Shown: positions 11,127-22,755, counted from the first letter of the stretch. The stretch: 64,000 bases of DNA from Chlorops oryzae (GCA_020466095.1 CM035806.1:61071004-61135003), one strand, 5' to 3'. The notes: a model not told the origin generated them from the sequence alone. Numbers and translations: made by a program.

Positions 11127-12035
11127 AGAGCGCAGGAGCAGAAAAGGAACAGCCAATGAGCCGGTTGCTTGGTCGTTCGTTGGGCCGTTCGGTCGTTCGG
11201 TCGGTCGGTCGGTCGGTCGGTCGGTCAGTCGGTCAGTCAGTCAGTCCTATTAAAATTAATTCACAAAACTTCACTAAATTAAACAAAAGCTATAGAGGCT
11301 TCTATGTTGGCCTGTTTTAAACTTAATATTAGGTCTAGTTATCGAGGAGATACCTACTAAATGGATTTAAAGATAAGCTAGTCCATCTAAGAATGTGTAT
11401 ATTATATATATTGATGTATGTATATGTTGTATGTATGTATGTTTTATTGATCACAACTTAAATTTTACATAGTCTAAGCACTTTCTTCTCATTCTCATTC
11501 TTATTCTTGTTCGTATTTGTATTCTTATTCATTTTCAAGCGGTTTTAAGCCCCCCGTTTTCGAACGGGGTTCGCATTCTTGACTCACTTGATTCTTTCTT
11601 GATAGAATTTTAAAATTGGTCAAGTTCTCGATGCGACTGGGTTTTATTCTTATATAGCCCACCTGTCATTTGGGCGGTCACTGTTAATTATGGTCCTATT
11701 ACGGACCGTATGAGAGTCAAAGCACATAAGCACAAAAATATGTTATATAATTCTTAAAAATTGTGAAAGAAAATTTTTAATTTAAAAAAAAAACATTTGC
11801 GCGTTTCTTTTTTCTTCTTTTTTCTCTCGGAAGACGTTTTTCTTTTTCTTATTCTTCTCGAGGTAAGTTATTTGAAGGCCAAAGCCAATTGCCCTGGCAG
11901 TAAGTGATTAAAAAAAATTAATTATTATTTTATGTTGTGATTGATTGCTATAAATAAATTACTTATAATTAGTAGGGAAACAGAATGTATTTAAATTGAA
12001 CACATACATGATACAAGAAAACAAGATAGCGCCAT
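11127..12035 (+). other. Probable FoxD 3' UTR and downstream spacer with (TCGG)n tract
   Basis: After the stop comes a GGTC/TCGG/CAGT tetranucleotide tract (about 11171-11247), then AT-rich sequence with TATG/TATA repeats near 11400-11440 and TC-rich blocks. AATAAAT-like signals occur near 11952, but I cannot say which is used. I see no other gene here. Confidence 0.5.
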
Positions 12036-12296
12036 TTCGGGTACAGTGTTGCCAGTACTTCTGAACCAAATTTCCCTCGAAAACCAAACAAAAATCCCAT
12101 TTTCCCACAGTGACCGATAGAAATTTCCCACGAAAATTCCCTCAAACAAAAACATATTTTTCCTGAACAAAATGTTGATAATCGCTATATTTGTTGACAT
12201 TAAAAACTTAAGGTAGCTGCGTAAAATTGCATATTTTATTTTAAGGAATTGTACGTTTGAAAAGGCCCCAAAGACCACTACTATTAAGGCAAGTTA

Positions 12297-12770
12297 GGGC
12301 CAATATTACCAAGCATATTAAAAAAATTTTTTAAATAAAAATCCGCTTTTGGTTTTTACCATTCCAATTTTTAAAAATATTTTAAATCACCTCGGCACTG
12401 CGTTTAAATATGACATCAAATTTGAGCTCGATTTTCAAAAACCAGCTGTTTGGAAAAATTCAAAGAAATAATTTTGAAAAAAAATGCAGTTTTGGAAATA
12501 CCACAATACGATAGACAGGACTAAAAGCTTTGGAGTCACAGCGCAGCAATTAGGAGTACGAAAAAAATCGTTAGAATGTCTCTTTATAGAATCCGTTTTT
12601 AAAAATAACGATCTAATCAGCTGTTAAATGGACTCACAGCCCTGGAAGTAGACGGTGCTGCCGTAAATTTCGATACTTAAAAAAATACGATATTGAAAAT
12701 GAAATTTATTTTTAAAAAATTTTAATTTTAATTTAAAAAATTTTTTAAATATGCTTGGTAATATTGACCC
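12297..12770. mobile_element. 474-bp MITE with TTA duplication, nested
   Basis: Inverted ends GGGCCAATATTACCAAGCAT / ATGCTTGGTAATATTGACCC are flanked by TTA on both sides (12294-12296, 12771-12773). A 3-bp TWA-type target fits PIF/Harbinger. It is non-coding. Confidence 0.75.
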
Positions 12771-13236
12771 TTAGTGAGGAGATTTTAAAGGCCATTAAGG
12801 GCCTAATTTTTGTTCAATTTCTTCATGAGAACTGCCCTCTTGCCACCCGTAATTGCAATTTATAGGCCGATCGCTAAAATTTTTGGAGAGGAAGTTTATT
12901 ACCAAGAACAAGCAAATATGACAAATTTGGTTCATATCCCATTTGAATTTCAGCCACGCCCAACTCTTTAATTTTTGGAAATTCCTTTTAAAACCCCAAA
13001 GTGAAATGTAGAATATGATATATCTATATACTTATTACACCGAGAGAAATAACAACAGTTAAATCAAATACTTAGAACAGTTAAAGTAAGAATGGTCAAA
13101 TAAACTGTATTCCGCGTTAAATGCACTGAAAAAGGCAGTCAAATGAACAGTTGAAAAACAGTTACTTTTTATGTTCAAATTCGCTTTCGTTCACTTAGAC
13201 GTATAAGTTCGCATTCTGATCAACCGTCTCCGGAGT

Positions 13237-13300
13237 TTTCGATAGCTCAGTTGTTTAAGCTGTGACTCGACAGTCGTGAGCTTCGGGGTTTTATCCCTGC
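13237..13300 (+). repeat. tRNA-like head
   Basis: TAGCTCAGTTGTTTAAG (A box) and GGGGTTTTATCCCTG (B-box-like) are separated by an anticodon-arm-like CGACAGTCG. This is consistent with a tRNA-derived SINE head; there is no complete cloverleaf. Confidence 0.5.
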
Positions 13301-13554
13301 TGGCGGCGGGAATTTTTCTGAATTTTTTTTTTATTACAGTTTTTTTTTTTGTTCAGAGTGTAGTTGTTTTGGAAGACAAAAATTTTCTCCTAAATTTTTG
13401 AGGTTTTAATTTATTTAATTTTTTTTTTTTAATGGTTAATTTTCAAGCAAAAAATTTTGGGAGTGAAGCAATTCCTTAAGCACGTTCCCCAAAACTTGAG
13501 CAACCATAAGCTCAAGTGAGCATTTTGACCAACAAATTAAATTCGTTCTTTTAG

Positions 13555-13620
13555 CGTAATGGTTAAGACGTTCGTCCAGCGAAGTGGAGGTCAGCGGCTC
13601 AAGGCTCGGCCGAGGCGAGA
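13555..13620 (+). repeat. tRNA-like head, second in same element
   Basis: TAGCGTAATGGTTAAGAC is a good A box. The B-box region GGCTCAAGGCTCGG is weaker. It is followed by A-rich sequence, as in a SINE. Confidence 0.4.
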
Positions 13621-13933
13621 AAATTTAAAGAGATGAAAGAGAAAAAGATTTAAATAGAAACAAATAAAAAAAGAAAAAATATAATAATTTAATAAAAAAA
13701 CAAAAATATTAATAAAAGAAGATAAAAAAAATTCAAAGCAAAAATTAATTTTTTTTTCCCAGTCGCTGGTGACAGTTGATTTAACCGCGAGACAGTTATA
13801 TCAACCATCAGGTAGTTATATCCTTATTGACTGTGTTTGTACTGTTGAATTATTTATCCTGCTTTTTCAGTTAATATAACTACCTTTTTCTCTCGGTGTA
13901 ACAATAAATACCTACAACAAGTTTGTTATCACA

Positions 13934-14072
13934 TCCACATTCGAGCATGCTCGATGCAATGCTCGATCGTAATAGGTGATGTTGGCGAGCCAATTCATCA
14001 ACCAACATTACCACATTCGATCGAGCATTGCATCGAGCCGAGCCGCTCTCAGGAGCATGCTCGAATGTGGAT
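13934..14072. repeat. Imperfect palindrome around CATTCGAGCATGCTC
   Basis: CCACATTCGAGCATGCTC and GATGCAATGCTCGATCG on the left are mirrored on the right as CGATCGAGCATTGCATC and GAGCATGCTCGAATGTGG. The right side has about 15 extra bases (CGAGCCGCTCTCAG region). It would form a hairpin of roughly 35-50 bp. Confidence 0.7.
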
Positions 14073-14224
14073 GATCCACTTAACGCTTTGTATCGATTAT
14101 TGAAAAATCCCTCTATCGTGTTCAACAAAGCAAAGAAAATCCCTTTTTCCCTTATGCCAATATTTGGTGAGAAAATTCCCTCAAAATGGGAAATATCCCT
14201 CAACCTGGCAACACTGTTCGGGTA

Positions 14225-15287
14225 CCGCTATTTTGAAGCATTCTCTCAGAGAGCGAAAATGACGAAATACATAAAAGAGAGCGTGGCATTGTTGTTGTTT
14301 CCCATGCTAATCTACGACTTTTTATCTTAAAATCCCCATATTTCTTTTAATTTTTATTATTTATTATAGATTTTTGCATTAGTATGTAGAGAAATGTTGC
14401 AAAAAAAATTAAAAAATCAGGTTTCGTAAAATAAAAACTTTTTCATTCATAATTTATTGTGCAAAGTTTCATTTGTGCGAGGGTTGAAAAATTTTCCAAA
14501 AAGCTCTTCCCATCTGGCTGCGTCGGAGCGATCGCATAGTAACCCAGCCGGAATTGTATACAGGAGGTGCTCGAACACGTGCATAGCACAACGAGTGATG
14601 TGCACAGCACGGTGCTTACGGTTTGCTTTTTGATGTTAATATACAATACTGGATATGAAGTGTATCTGTTGACATCGTGCATCTTATCACAACTCTGTTC
14701 ACTTCGTAAATGTTTCATGCACAAAACGTTTTTATTTTGGCCCACCTACTTCGTCATAACCTTGTGCTCACACACCTAACTCCCGGCTAGGAAGCTGAAG
14801 TGCGGACCTTTTTTGCTCTTGTTTATAAAAAAAGCTCTTATGCGAATGAAACGAAAGCATTTTTGAATGAGCGTTACAATATTTTGTTATGTTATTTTAA
14901 TTTTCAGCATTTTTAATATTTATTTGGAGAATTTTGTTTTTTTTTACCTATTAAGTGCATGACATAGTAAGTAGTTATATAAAAAAAATAAATAAATGGT
15001 TAAAGATCTTTTATTTTCCATCAAACAAAGGGTTAAAATATTTCACTTATTTTATAACTGCTTTCTTTGAAGAGTTTTTTTTTTTTTTGTGCAGGCTGGA
15101 AATAAATTTGGGGTTTTTCACATATTTCTACAGGTCATTTGAGAAAAATGATAAAAATAAAAACTTAAAATATATTAAAATTGTTTAAACTTAATTTATT
15201 TTCAAATTTTAGCCTTTCGGATTTCTTTGCACAGAATTCATTTTCTTTCACCTAAAATAATTAATCAAGTAATTTAAAAAAAAACAA
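14225..15287. other. AT-rich sequence without recognisable features
   Basis: Open frames of up to about 100 codons occur on both strands, but none shows a domain, codon bias or splice context. A few short GTGCAYAGCAC words occur near 14580-14610. I see no gene. Confidence 0.5.
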
Positions 15288-15992
15288 GTAAGGGTGTTAT
15301 AGTCAGGCGAGCCTGACAATAAAATACCCGACACAAACACACATGTTTAAATAATTTTTGAACCACGCCCAAAAAACAGGACCACTAAGAAAGAATATTC
15401 AGGAGGCTTTTAAAGCCATTAGGAACCCCATATACGGACTCTTGTTAAATTTCTTTATGAAAACCGCCCTTTTCCACGCCCACTTTTCCATTTTTTTTTT
15501 TTGCAATCCTAATCGGAGGCTTAAATATACGGTCAAATTCTAAGTTTAATTGAAATATTTTGAAAAAGTCCGATTTTGAGGCAGTTTTGGGATTTTTGTG
15601 ACAGACCCTAGTTCTGGAGGTACCCTTGATAATGGATCCACCAAAGAAAGTTTTTTTGGGAGGATGTTCATGGCTACAAAGAAAGATTTCGGCTGTAGGG
15701 GACCATTTTCAAAAAACGCCTTTCTGTCGCGCCCACTTTTTAAAATTTTTGGAAATCATATAACTTGCCTTGAAAAATGTTCAAATATCCAATTTCATCA
15801 AAATATGTTGAAAAACTTCGATTTTAGAGCAGTTTTTGTGATTTTTGTAACAGACCCCATTACTGGAGGTACCCCTAAAAATGGTCCGATCGGGTCCATT
15901 CAGGAACGTGTTCTTACTCATGCCGCCGTGAGCACGCATTCCGAATTTTTGCAAGATAGCAAACTCGTTCTATAAGATAACTGTATACATAC

Positions 15993-17759
15993 CAGCGTTG
16001 CCAGATGAATTTTCTTAAAAAGCGGGATATTTTAAAAATTTATCCAAAAAATGCGGGATTTCACAAGCAATTGCGGGACAAATTTAAATTTACTTTCGCG
16101 AGACAACAAATGTGGAATTCCAACAAAAACCTCTTAACAAAGTATTAATTATGTATATTCAGAATTAATTTTTCTTTCTATGGCTTTATTGCTCGCATTC
16201 AAAGATTTTAAACATTTTGTTACGTTAGTAAATTATTTTTAAATTTCTTACATTTTGTTACATTAGTAGATTATTTCAAATTTATTTGTACTTTTCTGAC
16301 CCTTTCACCGAATCTAAGATTTTTTTTTTTAGATTTATTCACAATTTCCTCAATTCTGTTACATGTACGTATAGTGGGTACAGTTAATCAATTAAATTAA
16401 ATTAAATTTATTGAAAATGAATAGGTGATATGAGGAAAAAGGTAGTGACATTTTTAGCAGAAGACTGCTGTGGCAAGTGTCACGTTAAATACAATTAGGT
16501 AAGAAAATAGGTTGTGGAACACAATAAAGAAGAAAGGAGAAGGGAGGAGGTAGAGAAGGAGACAACGACTGAGAATAATGGGCAAATAGGAATAAAATAT
16601 ATGAGGTAGTAATAAATATCAGAAAATATTGCGATTGAATTTTGAATTAAGATTTTAATTTAGTTTGAGACTGCAATAGATGTTCTAAACTCTGATAGTT
16701 GAGACTTAGAAGCCACATTTTTAGACGCTTAAAAAATATATTGTATGAATTTAATTTTTTTTAAAGTTATTGGTAATTTATTAAAAAGTCTACGTGAAAG
16801 AATTGGGAAGCTATTACGATAGCTGGTAGTACGAAATGGCGGGATGGTTAAATTGAAAGTGTGGCGCAAATTATAGTTTGAATTTGGAGATGGTTGAATT
16901 TTGTTATTTTTGAAAAACGCTTTAAGAGCTTGATAATAAAACAGATGGCGAACTGGTAGTATGCCATTAGACCTAAACAGTTCAAACGAGGCTTGGTACC
17001 GATTTGCATTGCACATTAGTCGCAGAACGCATTTTTGCAAAATGAGAAGCGGCTGTATTGTATTGGCATACGCTCCCCCCCAGCAAGATATCCCATATGA
17101 AAGCCTTGAATGAAACAACCCGAAATAAAACATTTTAAGAATGTTTACAGAGCAAAATTTCGATAGATGGTAGAACTTACGAAGGAAAGACCTAAAATAA
17201 TTTTTCAGGAATAAGGTTTGCCGCTTCCAATTTAAATTTTCATCTATTAAAACTCCTAAGTATTTATACTCATGAACGGAGATAATAGGAAAGCAATTTG
17301 TTTTGCAGCTTGCAAGTTCATTGTAATATTTATCAGACGATAAAGGGTACTTTTCACAGCAAGGGTCGTGATAAATAATATCTACATCGAGCTGAACTTG
17401 ACGAGATAAGTGAAAGTGCATGAGTCTTGACTTGTTGCTAATGAGGATTTTGTGCTTGGTAAACCATTTCCTGAGAAGGTCTTCGTCATGATTTAAGTCA
17501 GAAATAAGCTCGAAATGAGTAGAAGAATTATAAGATAAACCTAGATCATCAGTAAAAGCGGTGACGTTTGAACGCAATCCTTGTACAAAAAATGAATTGA
17601 TATAAATAAGAAATAAAATTCTTTTTTATCTTTAACAAACTAAAAGTTAGTTTCCATATATTTGAAAAAAAGCGGGATTTTTCATGTCCCGGCGGGACAT
17701 TATAATTTTAGGCCAAAAAGCGGGACATCCCGCAAAATGCGGGACGTCTGGCAACGCTG
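15993..17759. mobile_element. 1.77-kb hAT-type element, CAGCGTTGCCAGA ends
   Basis: Ends CAGCGTTGCCAGA / CGTCTGGCAACGCTG with a perfect 8-bp duplication ATACATAC (15985-15992, 17760-17767). Both subterminal zones carry GCGGGA words in the same orientation. Most of the interior is a later LINE insertion. There is no transposase of its own. Confidence 0.88.
16729..17619 (-). pseudogene. 5'-truncated non-LTR retrotransposon reverse transcriptase (CR1/Jockey-like)
   Basis: Read on the minus strand, the frame starts inside the RT motif ILFLIYINSF (about 17619), runs through the active-site box AFTDDLGL (a YADD variant with Phe and Thr), then EYKYLGVLIDENLNW, then SRLSYGISCWGGAY and the C-terminal LPVRHLFYYQALK block, and stops at 16729. 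The endonuclease and front half of the RT are missing, as expected for 5' truncation during target-primed reverse transcription. The conventional start at 17577 is not meaningful, because the open frame continues upstream without ATG. The 3' side extends to a short AATTT-type repeat near 16390. It was inserted into the hAT-type element. Confidence 0.88.
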
Positions 17760-17830
17760 ATACATACAGACAGACGGACTGACATGATTAAATCGAATCT
17801 CTTGGGAACGCTGTTCATTTCTATATATAT

Positions 17831-18240
17831 GTAATTTGTATGGTATGTGTGTATGCGCATGAAGGAGGTAACTATTGTTGGGTGTCCAACAAGCGGGATT
17901 ACCGGGATTATATAAATTAATATAAACTAATAGAAAATAATATAAGCATATTCAAAACTTACCGTCAACCCAAAAAGCAGGGGGTCCATTGGGGTCCATC
18001 GCAATCAATCTGCAATCAGCGCACACAGCGCTGCATGTATGTTAAGGGTGTATAGCGAAATGAAAGGACCCGAGCGGAAAATTATCTCCTGCATGAAAAA
18101 GTCACCAGTGATGTCATCGATGACATCTTAGGTGACATTGTCATTCATGACATCTTGGAGGACATGTCATCGTGGAGGGATGCTGTTCATGTGCTTGACT
18201 TTCATTGGCTACTGAAATTTAAATAAGGTTTAAGCGTCAG
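17831..18240. other. Spacer with GTCATCGATGACAT-type words
   Basis: I see no gene. Around 18095-18175 words such as GATGTCATCGATGACATC and GTGACATTGTCATTCATGACA recur, and similar GTCAT/ATGAC words return at 18490-18610 beyond a tRNA-like head. This may be one repeat split by a SINE. Confidence 0.45.
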
Positions 18241-18249
18241 TTTATCGTT

Positions 18250-18330
18250 AGCATGAAGTGGCGTAGATGATGAGTGCTCGACTCAGAATCCGAAGATCGA
18301 GGGTTCGATCCCTGACAGAGGCGCACTAAA
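18250..18330 (+). repeat. tRNA-derived SINE-like head with perfect B box
   Basis: TGGCGTAGATGATGAG (A-box-like) is followed by GGGTTCGATCCCTGAC, an exact B-box match, with AGTGCTCGACTCAGAATCCG between as the anticodon-arm region. It is followed by AT-rich sequence rather than an aminoacyl-stem partner, so a SINE head is more likely than a tRNA gene. Confidence 0.55.
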
Positions 18331-18339
18331 ATTGTTAAA

Positions 18340-19500
18340 AATAGTTTTTTTTTAATTTTCTAAATACTTATTCGAAGAGAGGACAAAGAAGAGAGTTATC
18401 GAACTGGTTTCTATAAATTGATATTTAAAGAGAAAAAGTACACAATGTGCTGCTCGCAAATGCTTTTTTCGACATCGCACCCCCTAGCATGACAATGTCA
18501 CCGGTGAATTCACTGTCCAACTCCTGTACAAATGTCATACAAAGTGTCATATGAATTGTCATGCATACCAGATCCAAAGTCACCATGACTTCATCGATGA
18601 TGTCAGCGGGACATTTGCCGCTGGGGATATATAATATGTCACACCTACGATGCAGTGTTGATTACCAAATGGATTGGATTTTTCGTCGTTTGAGCGCTAC
18701 AAAATCGAATTTGCCAGCGACCGGTCGTCATGGCGGAAAATGAGAAAAGGCATTTACTATCAATTCGATTGAATTGAACCGTACTTTACCGGCGTTGTGG
18801 GATATTATTTCTATTATTCAAAATTGCATAAATTCTTCCCGTATGTATTTTGCAATTTGAGTCGAATTTTTGGCATATACAGTTTGCAAGCGACACGAAA
18901 CAGATTTCTTCTCTATCAGTATTTCCTTGCATTCGCTCATTTCAAGCCGATGAATATGGAAAATAATTCCGTGCCCTTCTAAGCAAAATATGGTTCAGGT
19001 ATTAAAATTCAAGTAGAACTATCTGAACCCGTTTAAAGGACAAAAAGATTGCTTTGGAAAATATTAAGTAACTCTTCATAGGTTGAATTATCGATTCCCA
19101 TTAATCTTTTAAAGTCATATTTAGAATTAATGTATACATGTTATATGTCATTAGGAGTATTCACAAAGGCCTCGGAAAATAGGAAAGTCGGAAAATTGGA
19201 AAATTTTAACTGCTTAAAAAGTTGTGCCAGTTACAAAAAAATTTAAAAATTTTTTAAGAAGTCACATTTTTACGATTTTCCGACTTTCCAATGTTTTTAA
19301 CACGCCTTTGTGAATACCCCTATTGTATTAATTTTCATGTGTAAATGCAATCCTTTTCTTGAATTATTTTCTCATTCATATTCTTCCTCTTAGGCTCTTT
19401 GGCTTATTATCACAATTTTCAAGAAACTTAAAGCAATGTCAAACAAATGTCATCGGCAGCAGACATTGTCCTCCGCACTCAAACATACACGGAAAACAAG
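18340..19500. other. AT-rich sequence, no gene seen
   Basis: Frames of about 60 codons (for example 18561-18743) lack any recognisable domain. At 19160-19320 a short inverted repeat around GGAAAGTCGGAAAAT / ATTTTTACGATTTTCCGAC surrounds a poly-A-rich core. Nothing else is supported. Confidence 0.45.
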
Positions 19501-19549
19501 TCATATACAGTAGAATCTCGCAAAAGTTACCACTCGAATGAGTTAAGGC

Positions 19550-19735
19550 TCAGTTACTCTTGATTGAACGTAACTTAACTTTACTTATTCAATCAGCTGG
19601 CTTGATATGTTTAGTACATTTTGTATGGGAGCAGTTACTGATTACTTAATTTGACTTAAGATAAGAATCTGTGGAAAACAGATTTCAATAAGTTAAGTTA
19701 AGTTACGTTCAATCAAGAGTAACTGAGGCTTTAAA
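19550..19735. mobile_element. Nearly palindromic MITE of about 185 bp
   Basis: GGCTCAGTTACTCTTGATTG is mirrored by CAATCAAGAGTAACTGAGGC, and the arms continue to GAACGTAACTTAACTT. TTAA occurs immediately outside both ends, which would fit a TTAA-target (piggyBac-type) MITE, although TTAA is also common by chance here. Confidence 0.6.
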
Positions 19736-19945
19736 CGCTTGGTTAAGTTAATCGAATTTCAGCGCCCACGTAGCGTTCTAAAAAGCTAATTTTGGCGTTA
19801 ACTTTTCTGAGCGTAATTTTTTTTCTTTTCCTGTGTTTCCTTAAATCAACCCTATTTCATGTGTATTACGTGGAATAGCGAAGAAAAACAAAAGAAGACA
19901 ACGCAAATCATAACGATAGCACTTAAAAGTGACAAATTCTATCTA

Positions 19946-21278
19946 ACAGGTTGGCTGATAAGTCCCCGGTCTGACACATAGATGGCGTCGCTAGTATTAA
20001 ATGCATATTATTTTTATATAGTGGCAACCTTCAAATGATTCGTGTCAAAATTTGACGTCTGTAAGTCAATTAGTTTGTGAGATAGAGCGTCTTTTGTGAA
20101 GCAACTTTTGTTATTGTGAAAAAAATGGAAAAAAAGGAATTTCGTGTTTTGATAAAATACTGTTTTCTGAAGGGAAAAAATACAGTGGAAGCAAAAACTT
20201 GGCTTGATAATGAGTTTTCGGACTCTGCCCCAGGAAAATCAACAATAATTGATTGGTATGCAAAATTCAAGCGTGGTGAAATGAGCACGGATGACGGTGA
20301 ACGCAGTGGACGCCCGAAAGAGGTGGTTACCGACGAAAACATCAAAAAAATTCACAAAATGATTTTGAATGACCGTAAAATGAAGTTGATCGAGATAGCA
20401 GAGGCCTTAAAGATATCAAAGGAACGTGTTGGTCATATCATTCATCAATATTTGGATATGAAAAAGCTCTGTGCAAAATGGGTGCCGCGCGAGCTCACAT
20501 TTGACCAAAAACAACAACGTGTGATGATTCTGAGCGGTGTTTGCAGCTGTTAACTCGCAATACTCGAGTTTTTGCGTCGATATGTGACAATGGATGACAA
20601 CGTGGCTCTGATGACTACACTCTGAGTCCAATCGACAGTCGGCTGAGTGGACAGCGATCGGTGAACCGTCTCCGAAGCGTGGAAAGACTCAAAAGTCCGC
20701 TGGCAAAGTTTTTGCCGTCTGATTTTTGGGAATGGGCATGGAATAATTTGGCTCTATCGATTACACTCCTGAGAAGGGAAAAACCAATCGACAGTCGGCT
20801 GAGTGGATATGTCGTTATTGGAGCGTTTGAACCGTCGAAATCGCGGCAAAACGGCCCCATATGAAGAAGACTCAAAAGTCCGTTGTTCCACCAAGACAAC
20901 GCACCGTGCCACAAGTTTTTTGGGATGGGCAATGGCAATAAATTTTATCGAATTAGGCTTGAGAATTGGCTTCCCCACCCACCGTATTCTCCAGATCTGG
21001 CCCAGTGACTTTTTCTATGTTCTCAGACCTCATTAGGATGCGTTTGCAGGTCGAAAAAATTTGGCTGCAATGAAGAGGTGATCGCCGAATACTGAAGGCC
21101 TATTTTGAGGCAAAACCGAAGTGTTGTACTACCAAAATGGTATCAAAAAATTGGAAGGTCGTTATAATCGTTGCCATCAAGCTCATTGAAGGGAACTATG
21201 TTGCATAATAAAAACGAATTTATGACATTAAAAATGTGCTTTTTCTTTGTTAGATTGGGGACTTATCAGCCAACCTGT
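19946..21278 (+). mobile_element. mariner element of the irritans subfamily (Himar1-type), degenerate copy
   Basis: Terminal repeats ACAGGTTGGCTGATAAGTCC and the mirrored GGACTTATCAGCCAACCTGT are flanked by TA on both sides (19944-19945, 21279-21280). The length (1333 bp) is slightly above the 1294-bp copy at 54104-55397 because of an internal scrambled duplication. The element split a pogo-like MITE. Confidence 0.95.
20125..21209 (+). pseudogene. Himar1-type mariner transposase, broken
   Basis: ATG at 20125 starts MEKKEFRVLIKYCFLKGKNT, the start of the 348-residue Himar1 transposase: paired HTH DNA-binding region with SGRPKEVV linker and the WVPREL motif. The frame is sound to about 20519, where one base is missing (CAACAACGTGTGATG against GTTGATG in the other copy). 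Beyond it, indels and an internal duplication (the GACAGTCGGCTGAGTGGA block occurs near 20635 and 20791) destroy the catalytic domain. ATGGATGA shows the first catalytic Asp codon was still GAT in this copy. It cannot encode active transposase. Confidence 0.92.
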
Positions 21279-22755
21279 TAAGCGTGCAACCTTATTGTGC
21301 AATAGGAGTCTGTGCCGCCCAGTAGATCTTGTGTATGTTAAATAAATCTCAATATGGTTTAACCTCAAAAGGATGCTACAGGGAAAAAGCATGTTATGTT
21401 TGCAAAAATAGATTTTAATCGCCGAAACTGTAGTCGCTATTTCTTTAATTTTTCGATTTTGCAAAACCGAATTTGGAAAAGTTAACTAATTTGAAAAGTT
21501 GATTACCCCTGGGACAAATCGATTAACTTTTGCGAAGGTTCTACTGTATAATCGTTGTATCATTTCATTTATGTTGATTTTTAGTTTTAAAACTTATTTA
21601 ACATCTAATTTCTTGAGTGAAAATATATTTAAAGTTCTAATACAGTTCTGTGAGATAATGCGCAGACTTAAATCTGCCAATCGTTCATGGCGTGCATGAC
21701 CATTATTGATGAAATAGGAATGCGCGAGTAGATCTTGCTGTATGTCTATCAATAAATTTTGCATGCAATGGTTTAAATCAATAAGATAATTAAATAACAG
21801 AAGAAGCTGTATGATTTTCTTATGTTTAGCAGAACGAATCAGCTGATATTTATGAGCTGCAAATGTTTCAATCGCCATATTTCTTTTACGGAATTGCCAA
21901 ATTTGCAATTACGACTTAAATATGATAAAAATTGGAATAAGTTAATAATTTTTAAAAGTATGATTACCTGGGACAATATCGATTAACTTTTGCGAGATTC
22001 TACTGTATTTCTTTTTAGAAATCATAATGCGATTTATGTTGATTTTAGTTTCTAAAACTTACATATTGCAACATCTCTATGTGTCTTGAGTGAAAATATA
22101 TTTAACTCTAATACAGTTCTGTGAGATAATGTTACGTCTGATTATGGAATCTTAGGCAATCACTGATTGCTTAAGACGGCATAACATAACATAACATAAT
22201 CAGCTGGTTCTATCTATTCAATACATGTTGTATGCAAGTGGTCAGTGATGGCATAACATAACATAACAGAACAGAAGAAGCTGAATAAAACAGATTTTTC
22301 TTATGCCGTCTTATGTAAATTCGAGCCAGCTGATATGAATTTGTGCTGCCAACTCCTACCCAAAGCTGCCACATTTGCCCTTTTTATGAAAATCTCGAAA
22401 AGCCACAATTACTTATGTTGTAATATATTAAAATAGTATTAAGCATATAATTTCTTATTAAAGCAAAATATATTTTGTTACTTTTTTGGCATGTTCCGAA
22501 CTGATTTACAAGCGTTTGTTAATTATTTCTTGAGAAATTGTGGAAATTATTTTTTCCCTCTTTCCGCAATGTGCGCATCCCCTTCACCGCGGGGAGGTGT
22601 CCTAGTTACGAAAGTAGCAAATCAAAGAAAAATTTTCGTACAGATCTTATATTTCAACTTTTATGGGGCGGGTGGTGATCGGTGCTGGAGTGAAATCTAA
22701 AGGCCATAGGTTAATTTCGACTTCATATTCTTGCTCAGCGTACCCATAAACGTAT

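Larger units (their letters stand above)
13038..13898. mobile_element. 861-bp element with CACCGAGAGAAA ends, TA target and internal tRNA-like heads
   Basis: The ends CACCGAGAGAAA / TTTCTCTCGGTG are each next to TA. The subterminal zones are filled with ACAGTTAAAT/AACTGT-type words. Two tRNA-like segments in the same orientation lie inside (13237-13300 and 13555-13620). There is no open frame of note. A second element with nearly the same ends is at 48303-49010. I do not recognise the family. Confidence 0.65.
12044..14216. mobile_element. 2.17-kb hAT-type non-autonomous element, CAGTGTTGCCAG ends
   Basis: Inverted ends CAGTGTTGCCAG / CTGGCAACACTG and a perfect 8-bp duplication TTCGGGTA (12036-12043, 14217-14224) define it. 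Near both ends a word of the type AAAATTCCCTC recurs in the same orientation, as expected for subterminal transposase sites. There is no transposase. Two further elements are nested inside (12297-12770 and 13038-13898). Confidence 0.88.
15288..17830 (+). repeat. Dipteran interspersed repeat (GAC(G/A)GAC(T/G)GAC type), split by a hAT element
   Basis: It begins with AAACAAGTAAGGGTGTTATA and a short GTCAGGCGAGCCTGAC hairpin, continues with GCCACGCCC-like and two roughly 250-bp-spaced GACAGACC-C-GGAGGTACCC blocks, and resumes after the insertion at 17760 as CAGACAGACGGACTGACATG followed by TATATATATG. This end structure is typical of an abundant non-autonomous repeat in flies. The open frame 15598-15975 is not a gene. 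Confidence 0.6.
19508..22005. mobile_element. Pogo-like TA-target element with duplicated right end, carrying a Himar1 insertion
   Basis: The left end CAGTAGAATCTCGCAAAAGT follows TA (19506-19507). The matching right end ACTTTTGCGA-G-TTCTACTG occurs twice, ending at 21546 and 22005, each followed by TA. Termini of the CAGTAG type with TA targets are typical of pogo/Tigger-like MITEs. The sequence before each right end (GATTACC-CTGGGACAA-ATCGATT) is also duplicated. There is no pogo transposase. Confidence 0.65.

Noticed and set aside
15598..15975. 125-codon frame
   Set aside because: It spans two copies of a diverged non-coding block within an interspersed repeat.
18250..18330. A genuine tRNA gene
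   Set aside because: A and B boxes are good, but no aminoacyl stem or full cloverleaf could be paired.
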